Positions 15,321 to 23,337 of a stretch of 35,127 nucleotides of DNA are shown one piece after another. The stretch is from positions 1-35,127 of the forward strand of contig CALQQB010000050.1 of the NCBI GenBank assembly GCA_943332615.1, given 5' to 3'. The position numbers and the translations under genes are program-made. Below the pieces are notes generated by a model. The model saw only the letters and a program-made list of their open reading frames with translations, was not told where the DNA came from and made no database searches. The number at the start of each line of letters is the position of its first letter. The stretch's first letter is position 1. The stretch is from Phenylobacterium deserti (GTDB lineage: Bacteria > Pseudomonadota > Alphaproteobacteria > Caulobacterales > Caulobacteraceae).

Positions 15321-16453
15321 GACGCGCGGGCTGGGTCAGCGTAACGGCGCTGGCCGCGCTGAGCTTGGCTGCCTGCGCGACACCGCAGGAACATGGGCCG
15401 AACCCGCCGGGATACCCGTCGCCGCAGCGTCCGACCGCCAAGCCGCCGCCCCGGCCCAGCCGGCCGCCCGAGCCCCCGCGCCGAATCGAGCTGTCCGCCC
15501 TGCCAGGGTGGGCGCTGGAGGACCACGACGCTGGCTTCGCCGCCTGGCGCGTGACCTGCGGCGTGGCCCGCGATCCTGGGATGGCGGCGCTGTGCACGCG
15601 GGCCCGCTCGGTGTCGATCGTAGCCCCGGGTGACGGCAGGGTCTTCCTGGAGCGTGCCTTCGTGGCCGAGCGGGTTCCGGGCGAGGGCGTGCTGACCGCC
15701 TACTTCGCCCCGGTGTATCCGGCGCGCCGAAGGCCGGACGCCGAGTTCAGCGCCCCGGTGCGCCCGAAGCCCGCTGACCTGGTGGTGGCCGCCGGTGGCG
15801 AGGTGCTGCGGGTCAAGCCCGATGGGACCGCCGAGGCCTATCCAGACCGGACGGCGATCGAGGCGGCGCCGGAGGTCGCGCCCCTGGCCTGGATGCGGCC
15901 GGAGGAGCTGTTTTTCCTGCAGGTGCAGGGCTCCGGCGTGCTGGTTTTCGAGGAAGGGCGGCGGCTGAAGGCGCTCTATGCCGCGCACAACGGTCGGCCC
16001 TTCGCCGGCATTGCCAACCCCATGCGAGATCGGGGGCTGCTGGCCCGCGACAACACCTCCGGCGACGCCATCCGCGCCTGGCTGGCGGGCCACCGGGGGC
16101 CTGAGGCCGACGAGGTCATGCGGTTGAACCCGCGCTACGCCTTCTTCCGGCTGGCCCCGGATGACGGCAAGCCGCCGCAGGGCGCGGCCGGCCTGCCCCT
16201 GCCTGCTGGGCGCGCTGTGGCCGTGGACCCGACGGCGCACACCTATGGCGAACTGCTGTGGATCGACGGCGAGGCGCCGCTGCTGGCGGGAGCCTTCCCG
16301 GCCTATCGGCGACTGGTCACGGCGCTGGACACCGGCGGGGCGATCAAGGGCGAGGTGCGGGCGGATTTGTATCTCGGCCAGGGCGACGCCGCCGGCGCCG
16401 AGGCTGGCCGGGTTCGGCACACCCTGTCGATGTGGCGACTGGTCCCCCGATGA
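15317..16453 (+). CDS. mltA: Membrane-bound lytic murein transglycosylase A, lipoprotein
   Basis: The 378-residue enzyme cleaves peptidoglycan between MurNAc and GlcNAc, forming 1,6-anhydro ends. It begins with a signal peptide and lipobox LAAC (Cys20), then a Pro-rich linker (about 25-60), suggesting an outer-membrane-anchored lipoprotein. The MltA domain includes EGVLTAYFAPVYPARR, FLQVQGSGVLVFEEG and RGLLARDNTSGDAIRAWL. The 3D barrel domain near the end has LDTGGAIKGEVRADLYLG with the catalytic Asp region, then AGRVRHTLSMWRLVP. Start is GTG at 15317, overlapping the previous stop by four bases. It overlaps the Smr gene in the same way. Confidence 0.95.
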   Translation: MRRAGWVSVTALAALSLAACATPQEHGPNPPGYPSPQRPTAKPPPRPSRPPEPPRRIELSALPGWALEDHDAGFAAWRVTCGVARDPGMAALCTRARSVSIVAPGDGRVFLERAFVAERVPGEGVLTAYFAPVYPARRRPDAEFSAPVRPKPADLVVAAGGEVLRVKPDGTAEAYPDRTAIEAAPEVAPLAWMRPEELFFLQVQGSGVLVFEEGRRLKALYAAHNGRPFAGIANPMRDRGLLARDNTSGDAIRAWLAGHRGPEADEVMRLNPRYAFFRLAPDDGKPPQGAAGLPLPAGRAVAVDPTAHTYGELLWIDGEAPLLAGAFPAYRRLVTALDTGGAIKGEVRADLYLGQGDAAGAEAGRVRHTLSMWRLVPR

Positions 16454-16953
16454 AGCGTCCGCTGAAGCCCGAGGAACGGCACATCTGGGCGATGGTCGCG
16501 GCGACGGTGCATCCGCTATCCGGCCGCGGCACGCCGAAGCCGGCTAAACCTCAGACCCTGGACGCCCCGGCGCGGATCGACCCGGCGAGCCTGAAGCCTG
16601 CGCCGAAGGCGCGCCGCGGCGCTCTGGAGGACATCGAGCCGAACCGTAAGCACCGCATCTCTGGCGAGCGTGAGGAGATCGGCGGGCGGATCGACCTGCA
16701 CGGCATGACCCAGGAGCGTGCCAGGGCGGCGCTGGAAGCCTTCCTGGATCGCGCCTGGAACGAGGGCTGGCGTGCGGTTCTGGTGATCACCGGCAAGGGC
16801 GTCCAGGGCGACGGCGTGCTGAAGAAGCGCACCCCCGACTGGCTGGGCGCCCCCCACCTGGCCCACATCGTCGCCGGTCTGTCGGAAGCGCACCGCAAGC
16901 ACGGCGGCGAAGGCGCGCTCTATGTGGCGCTGAAGCGCAAGCGGCGGGGCTGA
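16450..16953 (+). CDS. Smr domain protein
   Basis: The 167-residue protein has a charged, disordered N-terminal half and a C-terminal Smr (small MutS-related) domain at about 75-167. The defining motifs are RIDLHGMTQERA and VITGKGVQGDGVLKKRTPDWL. Smr domains of this stand-alone kind resemble E. coli SmrA/SmrB endonucleases; SmrB cuts mRNA at collided ribosomes, but whether this protein does so is unknown. A longer frame runs upstream, but the ATG at 16450 overlaps the mltA stop (ATGA) and starts MKRPLKPEERHIWAMV, typical of alphaproteobacterial relatives. Followed by a terminator hairpin. Confidence 0.92.
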   Translation: MKRPLKPEERHIWAMVAATVHPLSGRGTPKPAKPQTLDAPARIDPASLKPAPKARRGALEDIEPNRKHRISGEREEIGGRIDLHGMTQERARAALEAFLDRAWNEGWRAVLVITGKGVQGDGVLKKRTPDWLGAPHLAHIVAGLSEAHRKHGGEGALYVALKRKRRG

Positions 16954-16983
16954 ACCCGGGCTATTTTGAGCGCCCCGCCTTTT
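16943..16983 (+). terminator. Intrinsic terminator after the Smr gene
   Basis: GGCGGGGC (16943-16950) and GCCCCGCC (16972-16979) form an 8-bp perfect stem followed by TTTT. The 5' arm is within the last codons of the Smr gene and the 3' arm within the 3' end of convergent hisE, so the two genes share the structure. The loop is 21 bases. Confidence 0.7.
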
Positions 16984-17287
16984 CCGTGAGCCCTGACGTC
17001 CCCTCACGGGCTTCCAGCCTGGCGGCCACTTCGTCGAGGCTGACCCCGGCGGCCTCGATGACCACCAGCCAGTGATAGATCAGGTCAGCGCTTTCGGCAG
17101 TCAGCGCCTCGCGGTCGCCCTGGGCGGCGGCGATGACGGTTTCGACCGCTTCCTCGCCGAGCTTCTTGGCGGCGCGGTTCAGGTCGTCGAGGAGTTGGGC
17201 GGTGTAGGACGTGCTCGTGTCCGCGCCCTTGCGGCTTGCGATGGTGGCGGCCAGGCGGGTGACGACGTCGGCGAAGCGGGGGCTCAT
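16961..17287 (-). CDS. hisE: Phosphoribosyl-ATP pyrophosphatase
   Basis: The 108-residue enzyme hydrolyses phosphoribosyl-ATP to phosphoribosyl-AMP, the second step of histidine synthesis. It is the stand-alone HisE type, not fused with HisI. Motifs are [24 protein letters not shown] and [14 protein letters not shown], with the Glu/Asp residues that bind Mg2+ in the all-alpha MazG-like fold. It is last in the histidine operon and its ATG overlaps the hisF stop by four bases. Confidence 0.96.
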   Translation of the reverse strand: MSPRFADVVTRLAATIASRKGADTSTSYTAQLLDDLNRAAKKLGEEAVETVIAAAQGDREALTAESADLIYHWLVVIEAAGVSLDEVAARLEAREGTSGLTEKAGRSK

Positions 17288-18075
17288 CTGGTGGGCTCCG
17301 TAAGGCGGACCGGGATGCCGGCGGCGGCCATGGCGGCCTTGGCCTCGCCGATCGAGACCTCGCCGAAGTGGAAGATCGAGGCGGCCAACACCGCGTCGGC
17401 GCCGTTTTGGACAGCCTCGACCAGGTGGCGGGTGTTGCCGGCGCCCCCCGAGGCGATCACCGGCACGCTGACCGCCGAGCTCACCCTACGCAGCAGCTCA
17501 AGGTCGTAGCCGGTCTTGGCGCCGTCGCGGTCCATCGAGGTCAGCATGATCTCCCCCGCGCCCCGGGCCACCACCTCGATCGCGTAGTCGACGGCGTCTA
17601 GGCCGGTGGGGTTGCGGCCACCGTGCGTAAACACCTCCCAGCGGTCGGTTCCGACCAAGCGCTTGGCGTCCACCGCCACGACCACGGCCTGGCTGCCAAA
17701 AGCGTCGGCGCAGCGGGCGACCACGTCGCGATCGGCGACGGCGGCGGTCATGATCGAAATCTTGTCGGCGCCGGCCAGCAGCAGGCGCCGGCCGTCCTCG
17801 ACGGAACGGATTCCACCGCCCACGCTCAGCGGCATGAAACAGACGTCTGCCGTACGGGCCACCACATCCAGGATGATGCCGCGGTTCTCGTGGCTGGCGG
17901 TGATGTCGAGGAACATCAGCTCGTCGGCCCCGGCGGCGTCATAGGCCTGAGCCTGCTCGACGGGGTCGCCGGCGTCCACCAGGTTCACGAACTGCACGCC
18001 CTTCACCACCCGGCCGTCCTTCACGTCCAGGCATGGGATCAGCCGGGTCTTGAGTGTGGTTCCGGTCGTCGTCAT
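17284..18075 (-). CDS. hisF: Imidazole glycerol phosphate synthase, cyclase subunit
   Basis: The 263-residue (beta-alpha)8-barrel uses ammonia from HisH and PRFAR to give imidazole glycerol phosphate and AICAR. The first catalytic Asp is in [14 protein letters not shown] (Asp17), the second in VVAVDAKR, and phosphate-binding loops read [13 protein letters not shown] and VIASGGAGN. The N-terminus has a few extra residues before RLIPCLDV. It overlaps hisE downstream and hisA upstream by four bases each (ATGA), so expression is tightly coupled. Confidence 0.97.
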   Translation of the reverse strand: MTTTGTTLKTRLIPCLDVKDGRVVKGVQFVNLVDAGDPVEQAQAYDAAGADELMFLDITASHENRGIILDVVARTADVCFMPLSVGGGIRSVEDGRRLLLAGADKISIMTAAVADRDVVARCADAFGSQAVVVAVDAKRLVGTDRWEVFTHGGRNPTGLDAVDYAIEVVARGAGEIMLTSMDRDGAKTGYDLELLRRVSSAVSVPVIASGGAGNTRHLVEAVQNGADAVLAASIFHFGEVSIGEAKAAMAAAGIPVRLTEPTR

Positions 18076-18794
18076 GCGGCGATGCCGAGGGCCTGTTTCG
18101 GGTCGATGGCGCCGTTGTAGAGCGCCCGGCCCAGCACGGCGCCGGCCACGGGTACGCCCTTGCGAGCCTTCAGCTTGCGGATGTCGTCCACGGTCGCCAG
18201 GCCGCCGGCGGCGATCACCGGGATGTTGACGGCGTCGGCCATCGCCCCGAAGGCCTCGACATTGAAGCCCATGACGGTGCCGTCGCGATCGATGTCGGTG
18301 ACGATCAGGGCGGCGACGCCGGCGTCCTCGAACCGCTTGGCCACGGTGATGGCGTCGAGATCGCTGTCCGCCGTCCAGCCTTCGACCGCCACCTTGCCCT
18401 TGCGCACATCGACGCTGACGGCGATCTGCTCCGGGTAGGCCAGGGCTGCGGCGATGACGATGTCGGGCTGCTTGACCGCGACGGTGCCCAGGATCACGCG
18501 GCTGACACCGCCCTCGATCCAGCGCTCGACGTCGGCCAGGGTGCGGATGCCGCCGCCCAGCTGCACCGGCACTGACACCGCCGACAGGATGGCCTCAACG
18601 CCCCTGGCGTTGATCGCCTGGCCCTGCACCGCGCCGTTCAGGTCCACCACGTGGATCCAGTGGAAGCCCGCCTCGGCCCAGGCGCGGGCCTGGGCGGCGG
18701 GGTCGGTGTTGAACACCGTGGCGGTGGAAAGGTCGCCGTGCAGGACGCGCACGCACTGGCCGTCCTTCAGGTCGATGGCGGGGTAGAGGATCAC
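18072..18794 (-). CDS. hisA: ProFAR isomerase (phosphoribosylformimino-AICAR ribotide isomerase)
   Basis: The 240-residue barrel enzyme performs the Amadori rearrangement of ProFAR to PRFAR. Catalytic Asp8 is in [14 protein letters not shown], the second Asp in [14 protein letters not shown]; phosphate loops are [13 protein letters not shown] and [13 protein letters not shown] much longer frame is open upstream, but the conserved start begins at a GTG at 18794 ([10 protein letters not shown]) that overlaps the hisH stop as GTGA. It shares half-barrel ancestry with neighbouring HisF. Order here is hisH-hisA-hisF-hisE. Confidence 0.97.
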   Translation of the reverse strand: MILYPAIDLKDGQCVRVLHGDLSTATVFNTDPAAQARAWAEAGFHWIHVVDLNGAVQGQAINARGVEAILSAVSVPVQLGGGIRTLADVERWIEGGVSRVILGTVAVKQPDIVIAAALAYPEQIAVSVDVRKGKVAVEGWTADSDLDAITVAKRFEDAGVAALIVTDIDRDGTVMGFNVEAFGAMADAVNIPVIAAGGLATVDDIRKLKARKGVPVAGAVLGRALYNGAIDPKQALGIAA

Positions 18795-19426
18795 GGGCGC
18801 CACTCCAGGAAGGAGGCCAGAAACCGCAGGCCCGCGGCCTGGGACTTTTCGGGGTGGAACTGGACCCCGGCCAGATTGCCGCGCGCGACCGCGGCGGGAA
18901 AACGCCCGCCGTGGTCCACATAGGCCGCCACATCGGCGCTGTCCGTCGGGAACATCGCGAAGGAGTGGGTGAAATAGACCGGCTCGCCGGCCCTGGGCCC
19001 GGCCAGCATCGGCAGGTCGGTGACGACGTCCAGGGTGTTCCAGCCCATGTGCGGCACCTTCAGGCCCTTGCCCCTGGGTTCGATGGCCCTCACGTCGCCG
19101 TCGATCCAACCCAGACCCGGCGTGACCCCGAACTCAAGGCCGCGCGAGGCCATCAGCTGCATGCCGACGCAGATGCCGAGGAAGGGTGCGCCGTGCTGGC
19201 GCACCGCGGTGTTCATGGCCTCGATCACGCCAGTGCGCTCGCTGAGCGCCGCCATGCAGGCCGCGAAGGCGCCGACGCCGGGCAGGACGATGCGATCGGC
19301 CTTGGCCACCACGTCCGGGTCATGGGTGGCAACGATCTGCGCCGTCCCGTCCGCGGCGCGGACGAGAGCCTTTTCGGCCGAGCGCAAGTTGCCCGACCCA
19401 TAGTCGATCAGGGCGACACGCTGCAT
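18791..19426 (-). CDS. hisH: Imidazole glycerol phosphate synthase, glutaminase subunit
   Basis: The 211-residue class I glutamine amidotransferase supplies ammonia to HisF. The catalytic triad is visible: Cys86 in FLGICVGMQLM, His191 and Glu193 in VQFHPEKSQ. The N-terminal ALIDYGSGNLRSAEKAL is the family start. The ATG at 19426 was preferred to an upstream frame extension because it directly precedes that motif. It is 10 bases after hisB and overlaps hisA. Confidence 0.97.
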   Translation of the reverse strand: MQRVALIDYGSGNLRSAEKALVRAADGTAQIVATHDPDVVAKADRIVLPGVGAFAACMAALSERTGVIEAMNTAVRQHGAPFLGICVGMQLMASRGLEFGVTPGLGWIDGDVRAIEPRGKGLKVPHMGWNTLDVVTDLPMLAGPRAGEPVYFTHSFAMFPTDSADVAAYVDHGGRFPAAVARGNLAGVQFHPEKSQAAGLRFLASFLEWRP

Positions 19427-19436
19427 CGGATGGTCC

Positions 19437-20027
19437 TTACAGCACGCCCTTGGTGGATGGGGCATGGCCGAGGGTCTTGGGGTCGATCTCCACCGCATGG
19501 CGGAGCGCCCGGGCCAGGGCCTTGAAACCGCTCTCGGCGATGTGGTGCGAGTTGGTTCCGTAGAGGGTTTCCAGGTGGACGCAGGCCCCGCCGTTCATGG
19601 CGAAGGCGTGGTGGAATTCCTTGAACAGCTCGGTGTCCATGTCGCCGACCTTGGGCGTCTTGAAGTCGACTTTCCAGATCAGATAGGGCCGGTTGGAGAA
19701 GTCGATGGCGCAGCGGCTGAGCGTCTCGTCCATCGGGATATAGGCGTGGCCGAAGCGGCGGATGCCCTTGAACCCGTCCAGCGCCTGCTTGATCGCCTGG
19801 CCCAGGACAATGCCGGTGTCTTCCACCGTGTGGTGCATGTCGATGTGCAGGTCGCCCTTGGTCTCGACAGACAAGTCGATGCCCCCGTGACGGGCAAAGG
19901 AATCCAGCATGTGGTCGAAGAAGCCGATGCCGGTGGAGATTTCGGACACACCGGTCCCGTCCAGGTCCACGGCTACGCGGATCTGGGTTTCCTTGGTGTT
20001 GCGGACGACTTCGGCCTTGCGGCTCAT
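19437..20027 (-). CDS. hisB: Imidazoleglycerol-phosphate dehydratase
   Basis: The 196-residue, single-function HisB (no phosphatase domain) dehydrates imidazole glycerol phosphate to imidazole acetol phosphate. Metal-binding repeats are [35 protein letters not shown], and [13 protein letters not shown], with [12 protein letters not shown] near the end. It follows the adenosine kinase gene by only five bases. The histidinol-phosphate phosphatase and remaining his genes are not in the window. Confidence 0.97.
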   Translation of the reverse strand: MSRKAEVVRNTKETQIRVAVDLDGTGVSEISTGIGFFDHMLDSFARHGGIDLSVETKGDLHIDMHHTVEDTGIVLGQAIKQALDGFKGIRRFGHAYIPMDETLSRCAIDFSNRPYLIWKVDFKTPKVGDMDTELFKEFHHAFAMNGGACVHLETLYGTNSHHIAESGFKALARALRHAVEIDPKTLGHAPSTKGVL

Positions 20028-20032
20028 CTATT

Positions 20033-21022
20033 TCAGTATCCCTTGGACGCGGCGAGGCCCTTCAGGGAGACCTGGGGCCGCGGGCCGTAGTGCGAGATCA
20101 CCTCGGCCGCCGCGAGCGAGGCGAACTGGCCGCACTGCTGCAGAGACCGCCCCCGCGACAGGCCGAACATGAAACCGGCTGCGTATTGGTCGCCTGCGCC
20201 GGTCGTGTCCACGACTTTCTCCGCCCGCTCGGCGTGAACCGTAAAGCGCTGTCCCTTGGAGAGAATGACCGAGCCCTTGTCGCTGCGCGTGACGGCCGCC
20301 AGGTCGCAGCGGGTGCGCAAGGCCTCGCAGGCTTCGTCGAAGCTGTCGGTCTGGAACAGGGCCAGCAGTTCGGCCTCGTTGGCGAACAGCAGGTCCACCT
20401 GGGTCTCGATGAACCCCAGCAGTCCGCCTCGGTGGCGTTCGACCACGAAGCTGTCGGACAGGGTCAGCGCGATCATCCGGCTGGAGCCGTGCGCCAGGGC
20501 GGCGGCTTTGGCGAAGGCGCGCCGTGCCGCCTCGGCGTCGAACAGATAGCCTTCAAGGTAGACGATCTTCGAAGCCTCGACGATGTCCTTGTCCACGTCG
20601 TCGTCGGTGAACGCCACCGAGGCGCCCAGGAAGGTGCACATGGTGCGCTGCGCGTCGGGGGTGACGTTGATCATCGATACGGCGGTGGCCGGGCCGCCGA
20701 CCAGAGGCGTGTTCTCGAAGCGGGCGCCGATGGCGCGCATGTCGTGGGCGAAGACCCGGCCCAGCTCGTCGTCCGCGACCTTGCCCATGAAGGCGCCCTT
20801 GCCGCCGAAGCTGGCCAGGCCCGCGATGGTGTTGGCCGCCGAGCCGCCGGAGGCCTCGACCGCCTGGTTCATCTTCGAATAGAGCGCCGCGCTCTGGGCC
20901 GGATCGACCAGCATCATGGCGCCCTTGGTCAGGTCGTTCTGCGCCAGGAATTCGTCGGTCGCCGGGGCGATCACATCGACGATGGCGTTGCCGATCGCGG
21001 CGACGTCGTAGAGGTCTGGCAT
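20033..21022 (-). CDS. PfkB-family adenosine kinase
   Basis: The 329-residue ribokinase-like protein most resembles the proteins annotated as adenosine kinase in alphaproteobacteria. GGSAANTIAGLASFGGKGAF at 59-78 is the first PfkB signature, and DTTGAGDQYAAGF at 272-284 is the second, with Asp278 the catalytic base and the anion hole formed by TGAG. Substrate could be another nucleoside or sugar, so I give no gene symbol. It heads the transcript into hisB (5-base gap). Linking adenosine salvage to histidine synthesis is plausible since both draw on adenylate pools, but this is inference. A two-hairpin repeat lies directly upstream, 22 bases before the ATG. Confidence 0.88.
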   Translation of the reverse strand: MPDLYDVAAIGNAIVDVIAPATDEFLAQNDLTKGAMMLVDPAQSAALYSKMNQAVEASGGSAANTIAGLASFGGKGAFMGKVADDELGRVFAHDMRAIGARFENTPLVGGPATAVSMINVTPDAQRTMCTFLGASVAFTDDDVDKDIVEASKIVYLEGYLFDAEAARRAFAKAAALAHGSSRMIALTLSDSFVVERHRGGLLGFIETQVDLLFANEAELLALFQTDSFDEACEALRTRCDLAAVTRSDKGSVILSKGQRFTVHAERAEKVVDTTGAGDQYAAGFMFGLSRGRSLQQCGQFASLAAAEVISHYGPRPQVSLKGLAASKGY

Positions 21023-21044
21023 TGCTGGGCTTTCGTGCGGGCTA

Positions 21045-21150
21045 GAACGTTCGACGGTTCACTTGAACCGCCGATCACTCAAGACCCTTAGCTTAGAAAA
21101 AAGACCATTCGTCGTTCCGAGACTGACCCAACCTAAGCGCCGAATGGTCT
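21045..21150 (-). repeat. Two-hairpin intergenic repeat, copy A
   Basis: Hairpin 1 spans 21045-21080 (16-base arms with four mismatches, loop ACTT); hairpin 2 spans 21102-21150 (10-bp perfect stem AGACCATTCG/CGAATGGTCT plus two inner pairs). The unit aligns along its whole length with copy B at 28380-28484, with the same order, spacing and orientation relative to the next gene. Stem bases differ between copies in a compensated manner. Confidence 0.75.
21096..21150 (-). terminator. Intrinsic terminator of the DUF2491-DUF350-DUF1190 transcript
   Basis: Read leftward, the 10-bp stem of hairpin 2 in repeat copy A is followed at once by TTTTTT (21096-21101). It lies about 87 bases after the DUF1190 stop codon. 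The 29-base loop is long, so efficiency is uncertain. Confidence 0.6.
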
Positions 21151-21236
21151 AGGCGGGGCGGATTACAGGGAAAGGCGCGGCGAGGCCAGCGGTGGAACGG
21201 CGCTCCCCAACCGAGGCCGAACCTTCGGCGCTACGC

Positions 21237-21851
21237 CTACCCCCCGAACCCCCCGTATCGCCCGCTGCTGGCGAAGCTGCTGGACGAGCGGCCACCGAAG
21301 CCCCCGCGGGAGATCACCGAGGCGCGGCTCATGACCTTGGACGGAGGCATCGCATCCGGAGCCTTGAAGCCATTCTGGCCGATGCGGGTGCGCCCGGTGG
21401 AATAGTCGGTGAACACCCGGCCGCCCGAGCTTGTGTAGTAGCCACCGTCGCGCCCGTCGCGATACAGGCCGCGGCCTTGGAAGCCGCCGTCCAGCATGCG
21501 CCCGACCACGAAGCCGGTGATGAGCGGCCCCCAGAAAGAGCCGCTGCCGGAGTTATTGCTGCGCGGCACGCATTGGCCGGCGCCGTAGGTCTCCTCGCAG
21601 GTGGCCTGGTCCTTGTGGTTGGCGGCCTTGGTCTCGTCGTCCTTGGCGTTCTTGTCGGCGGTCTCGCAGGCGGCGTCCGGGATGTCATTCTTGTCCTTGC
21701 ACTCCTGCAGGGAGGCATAGGTGTAGGCATCGACCGCCGGGCCCGGGTTATCGATGCGGACGTTCTCGGGGCTGTTGTCGCCACAGGCGGTCAGCGAGAC
21801 GCCGCCGATGGCCATCAAGCTCGTGAGGGCGAGTTTGCGGGTGCGTTTCAT
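21237..21851 (-). CDS. yjfM: DUF1190 (YgiB/YjfM-like) lipoprotein
   Basis: The 204-residue protein has a signal peptide ending in the lipobox LTAC (Cys23), followed by Gly-Asp-Asn. The mature part matches the DUF1190 family: YASLQECKDKNDIPDAACETA, ATCEETYGAGQCVP, SGSFWGPLITGFVVGRMLDGG and a C-terminal VISRGGFGG with a Ser/Gly/Phe-rich tail. Spaced cysteines (QEC, AAC, TCE, QC) may form disulphides outside the cytoplasm. Function unknown; in E. coli relatives are encoded beside DUF350 and an ATP-grasp amide ligase, as here. It is 5 bases after the DUF350 gene. The symbol is by analogy with E. coli yjfM. Confidence 0.88.
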   Translation of the reverse strand: MKRTRKLALTSLMAIGGVSLTACGDNSPENVRIDNPGPAVDAYTYASLQECKDKNDIPDAACETADKNAKDDETKAANHKDQATCEETYGAGQCVPRSNNSGSGSFWGPLITGFVVGRMLDGGFQGRGLYRDGRDGGYYTSSGGRVFTDYSTGRTRIGQNGFKAPDAMPPSKVMSRASVISRGGFGGRSSSSFASSGRYGGFGG

Positions 21852-21856
21852 GGCGA

Positions 21857-22273
21857 TCAGCTGCTCATGCAGGCGGCGTTCAGGACGCCGACGCAGATGG
21901 AGATGGCGGCGAGATAGATGCCGGTGGCGATCTCGCCGCGCTCGATGCGGGCTGAAACGTCCCGCAGGGCCACCAGGCGGATGATCCAGAAGGTGGTGAT
22001 CTGGATCACCCCGGCCAGCGCCGCCCAGGCCACAAATTCCGGCAGCGACACCGTGTGCGTCAACGCCGAGGCCAGCGGGATCACATAGCCGAGAAGCGCG
22101 CCGGCCAGGGCAATGGCCGCTGCCGGGTTGCCGGCGCGGATCAGGGCGCCCTCATCGTGTGGCGTGATCCAGCGGTAGATCGCCTTGAAGATCAGGGTGA
22201 AACCGCCGGCGGCCAGGAAGGCGAGCGCGAAGTTCAGCGCCCCGGTGGCGAAAGCCATGCTGTCGAAAATCAT
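21857..22273 (-). CDS. yjfL: DUF350 integral membrane protein (YjfL-like)
   Basis: The 138-residue protein has four predicted membrane spans, at about 8-30 (TGALNFALAFLAAGGFTLIF), 48-70, 78-100 and 115-136. The pattern of two similar two-span halves, with a short polar loop RWITPHDEGALIRAGNPAAA, fits the DUF350/YjfL/UPF0719 family. The biochemical role is unknown. The family is recurrently encoded with PspA-like, DUF1190 and glutathionylspermidine-synthase-like proteins, and this cluster has all of them. It is in the middle of the leftward half of the cluster. Confidence 0.88.
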   Translation of the reverse strand: MIFDSMAFATGALNFALAFLAAGGFTLIFKAIYRWITPHDEGALIRAGNPAAAIALAGALLGYVIPLASALTHTVSLPEFVAWAALAGVIQITTFWIIRLVALRDVSARIERGEIATGIYLAAISICVGVLNAACMSS

Positions 22274-22309
22274 GTGTTTCCTTCCGAAACGAACGCGCTT
22301 GAACGTGTT

Positions 22310-22954
22310 CTAGGCTTCGAATTCTCCGGTGTTGAGCGGAATTCCGACCATCACCTCGTGGGTCAGGTCGCCACCTTCGGGCTCCATCTCGATCGCCAGC
22401 AGCAGTTCGCGGCCGTCGCCCGGCAGGTCCCGTGAAAACAGCATGCAGGTCTGGTAGATCTTACGGAAATTCTGGCCGGAGCGATCGTCGTAGACTGTCT
22501 CCCAGAAGCTGACAGGCTCCTGCCGTTCATCGACATCATTGAACCAGAAGCGCCGGTACTCGGGCAGATCGGCGCCGCCGAAGGACCGGGCGCGCAGGCG
22601 ATCCCCCCAGGCGCGCTTGGCGGAGCTGTCCGGCGGATAGGCGCTGGACCAGGGGCCGAAGAGAGTGAAGTCCTCAGCCTCAAGGCCCATCGCATCGGGG
22701 CTGACCATCTGCAGCATCATATCGTCCTGGGTGTAGAACCGGTGGACGTAGCCGTCGTCCCCCAGGTTGATGCGGCCTTGGGCCACGATCCCCAGGGTGT
22801 CGGTGTCGAGCCGGAACTTCGTTTCGCCACCCAGCCTGCGCCAGGCGAGCGGATCCAGGTGCACGGAACGCCCGATGGTGACGTTGCGGACGACCGGGAT
22901 CACCTGATCGTTTGCATCATTCCGCTTGCCGCCGAACAATCCCCGGAAGATCAC
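22310..22954 (-). CDS. yjfK: DUF2491 (YjfK-like) protein
   Basis: The 214-residue protein has no signal peptide or membrane span and is predicted soluble and acidic. It matches the YjfK/DUF2491 family in length (about 220) and in segments such as VDPLAW-like LDPLAWRRLG, FYTQDDMMLQM, RRFWFNDVDERQEPVSFWE and MLFSRDLPGDGRELLLAIE. Function unknown. It is the first leftward gene of the cluster, 36 bases before the DUF350 gene, and starts about 25 bases downstream of a near-consensus promoter. It diverges from the RHH-DUF2170-pspA half, so both arms can be controlled from the 77-base gap. Confidence 0.87.
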   Translation of the reverse strand: MIFRGLFGGKRNDANDQVIPVVRNVTIGRSVHLDPLAWRRLGGETKFRLDTDTLGIVAQGRINLGDDGYVHRFYTQDDMMLQMVSPDAMGLEAEDFTLFGPWSSAYPPDSSAKRAWGDRLRARSFGGADLPEYRRFWFNDVDERQEPVSFWETVYDDRSGQNFRKIYQTCMLFSRDLPGDGRELLLAIEMEPEGGDLTHEVMVGIPLNTGEFEA

Positions 22955-22980
22955 GTGTCATCAGCCCTTGTTCTGGAGGG

Positions 22981-23008
22981 ATCATAGTCCCATCTTGCGT
23001 CGTGTCAA
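22981..23008 (-). promoter_or_regulatory. Strong sigma70-like promoter for the DUF2491 operon
   Basis: Read leftward, TTGACA (23003-23008) and TATGAT (22981-22986) are separated by 16 bases: a consensus -35 and a -10 with one mismatch. It is by far the best housekeeping-type promoter I see in the window. Confidence 0.75.
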
Positions 23009-23023
23009 ATGTACGCGTATGTA
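22995..23023 (+). promoter_or_regulatory. Candidate promoter of the rightward RHH-DUF2170-pspA arm
   Basis: TTGCGT (22995-23000) and TATGTA (23018-23023) are 17 bases apart. Transcription would begin near 23030, so the ATG at 23032 would be almost leaderless, consistent with its lack of a Shine-Dalgarno sequence. It overlaps the opposite promoter. Confidence 0.45.
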
Positions 23024-23028
23024 TACCA
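23009..23028. promoter_or_regulatory. Tandem ATGTA direct repeats, candidate operator
   Basis: ATGTACGCGT and ATGTATACCA are adjacent 10-base units sharing ATGTA, one helical turn apart, and contain the palindrome TACGCGTA (23012-23019 region). They abut the leftward -35 box and cover the rightward -10. Tandem one-turn repeats are typical of ribbon-helix-helix operators. Confidence 0.45.
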
Positions 23029-23031
23029 TGA

Positions 23032-23316
23032 ATGGTGCGGCGAGCGAAGGATAAGGCGGCGGGCCTGAGCCCCGCGGAACGGACCCGGCAATGGCGCGAG
23101 GAGCGCACCCGCCTGGGTCTCGTGAAGCTGGAGCTCTGGGTCCCTCCTGGCGCCAAATCCGATATCACCGCCGCCGCACGAGCCATTATCACAGCGTCGA
23201 GCCGCGGACCGGCGCTGTTGAACAACCCTGAACCTCCGCCGGGATCATTTCAAATGGACCATGTCATCGACACCGACTGGTCGGTGAAGAGTCTGGCGCA
23301 GGCGCTCACGGATTAG
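23032..23316 (+). CDS. RHH-like N-terminal part of a YjfI/DUF2170 protein, ended by an in-frame TAG
   Basis: The 94-residue product begins with a basic helix (SPAERTRQWREERTRLG), then VKLELWVPPGAKSDITAAAR, a strand-helix pattern seen in small ribbon-helix-helix proteins. Its last residues, TDWSVKSLAQALTD, look like the usual beginning of a DUF2170 domain. The next codon is TAG (23314-23316), after which the same frame continues without interruption through the DUF2170 gene at 23338. I therefore think the ancestral gene ran from 23032 to 23703 (about 223 residues, RHH plus DUF2170). No ribosome-binding site precedes the ATG. Whether the stop is real, read through or a sequencing error is unknown. 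Confidence 0.7.
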   Translation: MVRRAKDKAAGLSPAERTRQWREERTRLGLVKLELWVPPGAKSDITAAARAIITASSRGPALLNNPEPPPGSFQMDHVIDTDWSVKSLAQALTD

Positions 23317-23337
23317 CGCCTGCTGCGGGAGGGCGAA

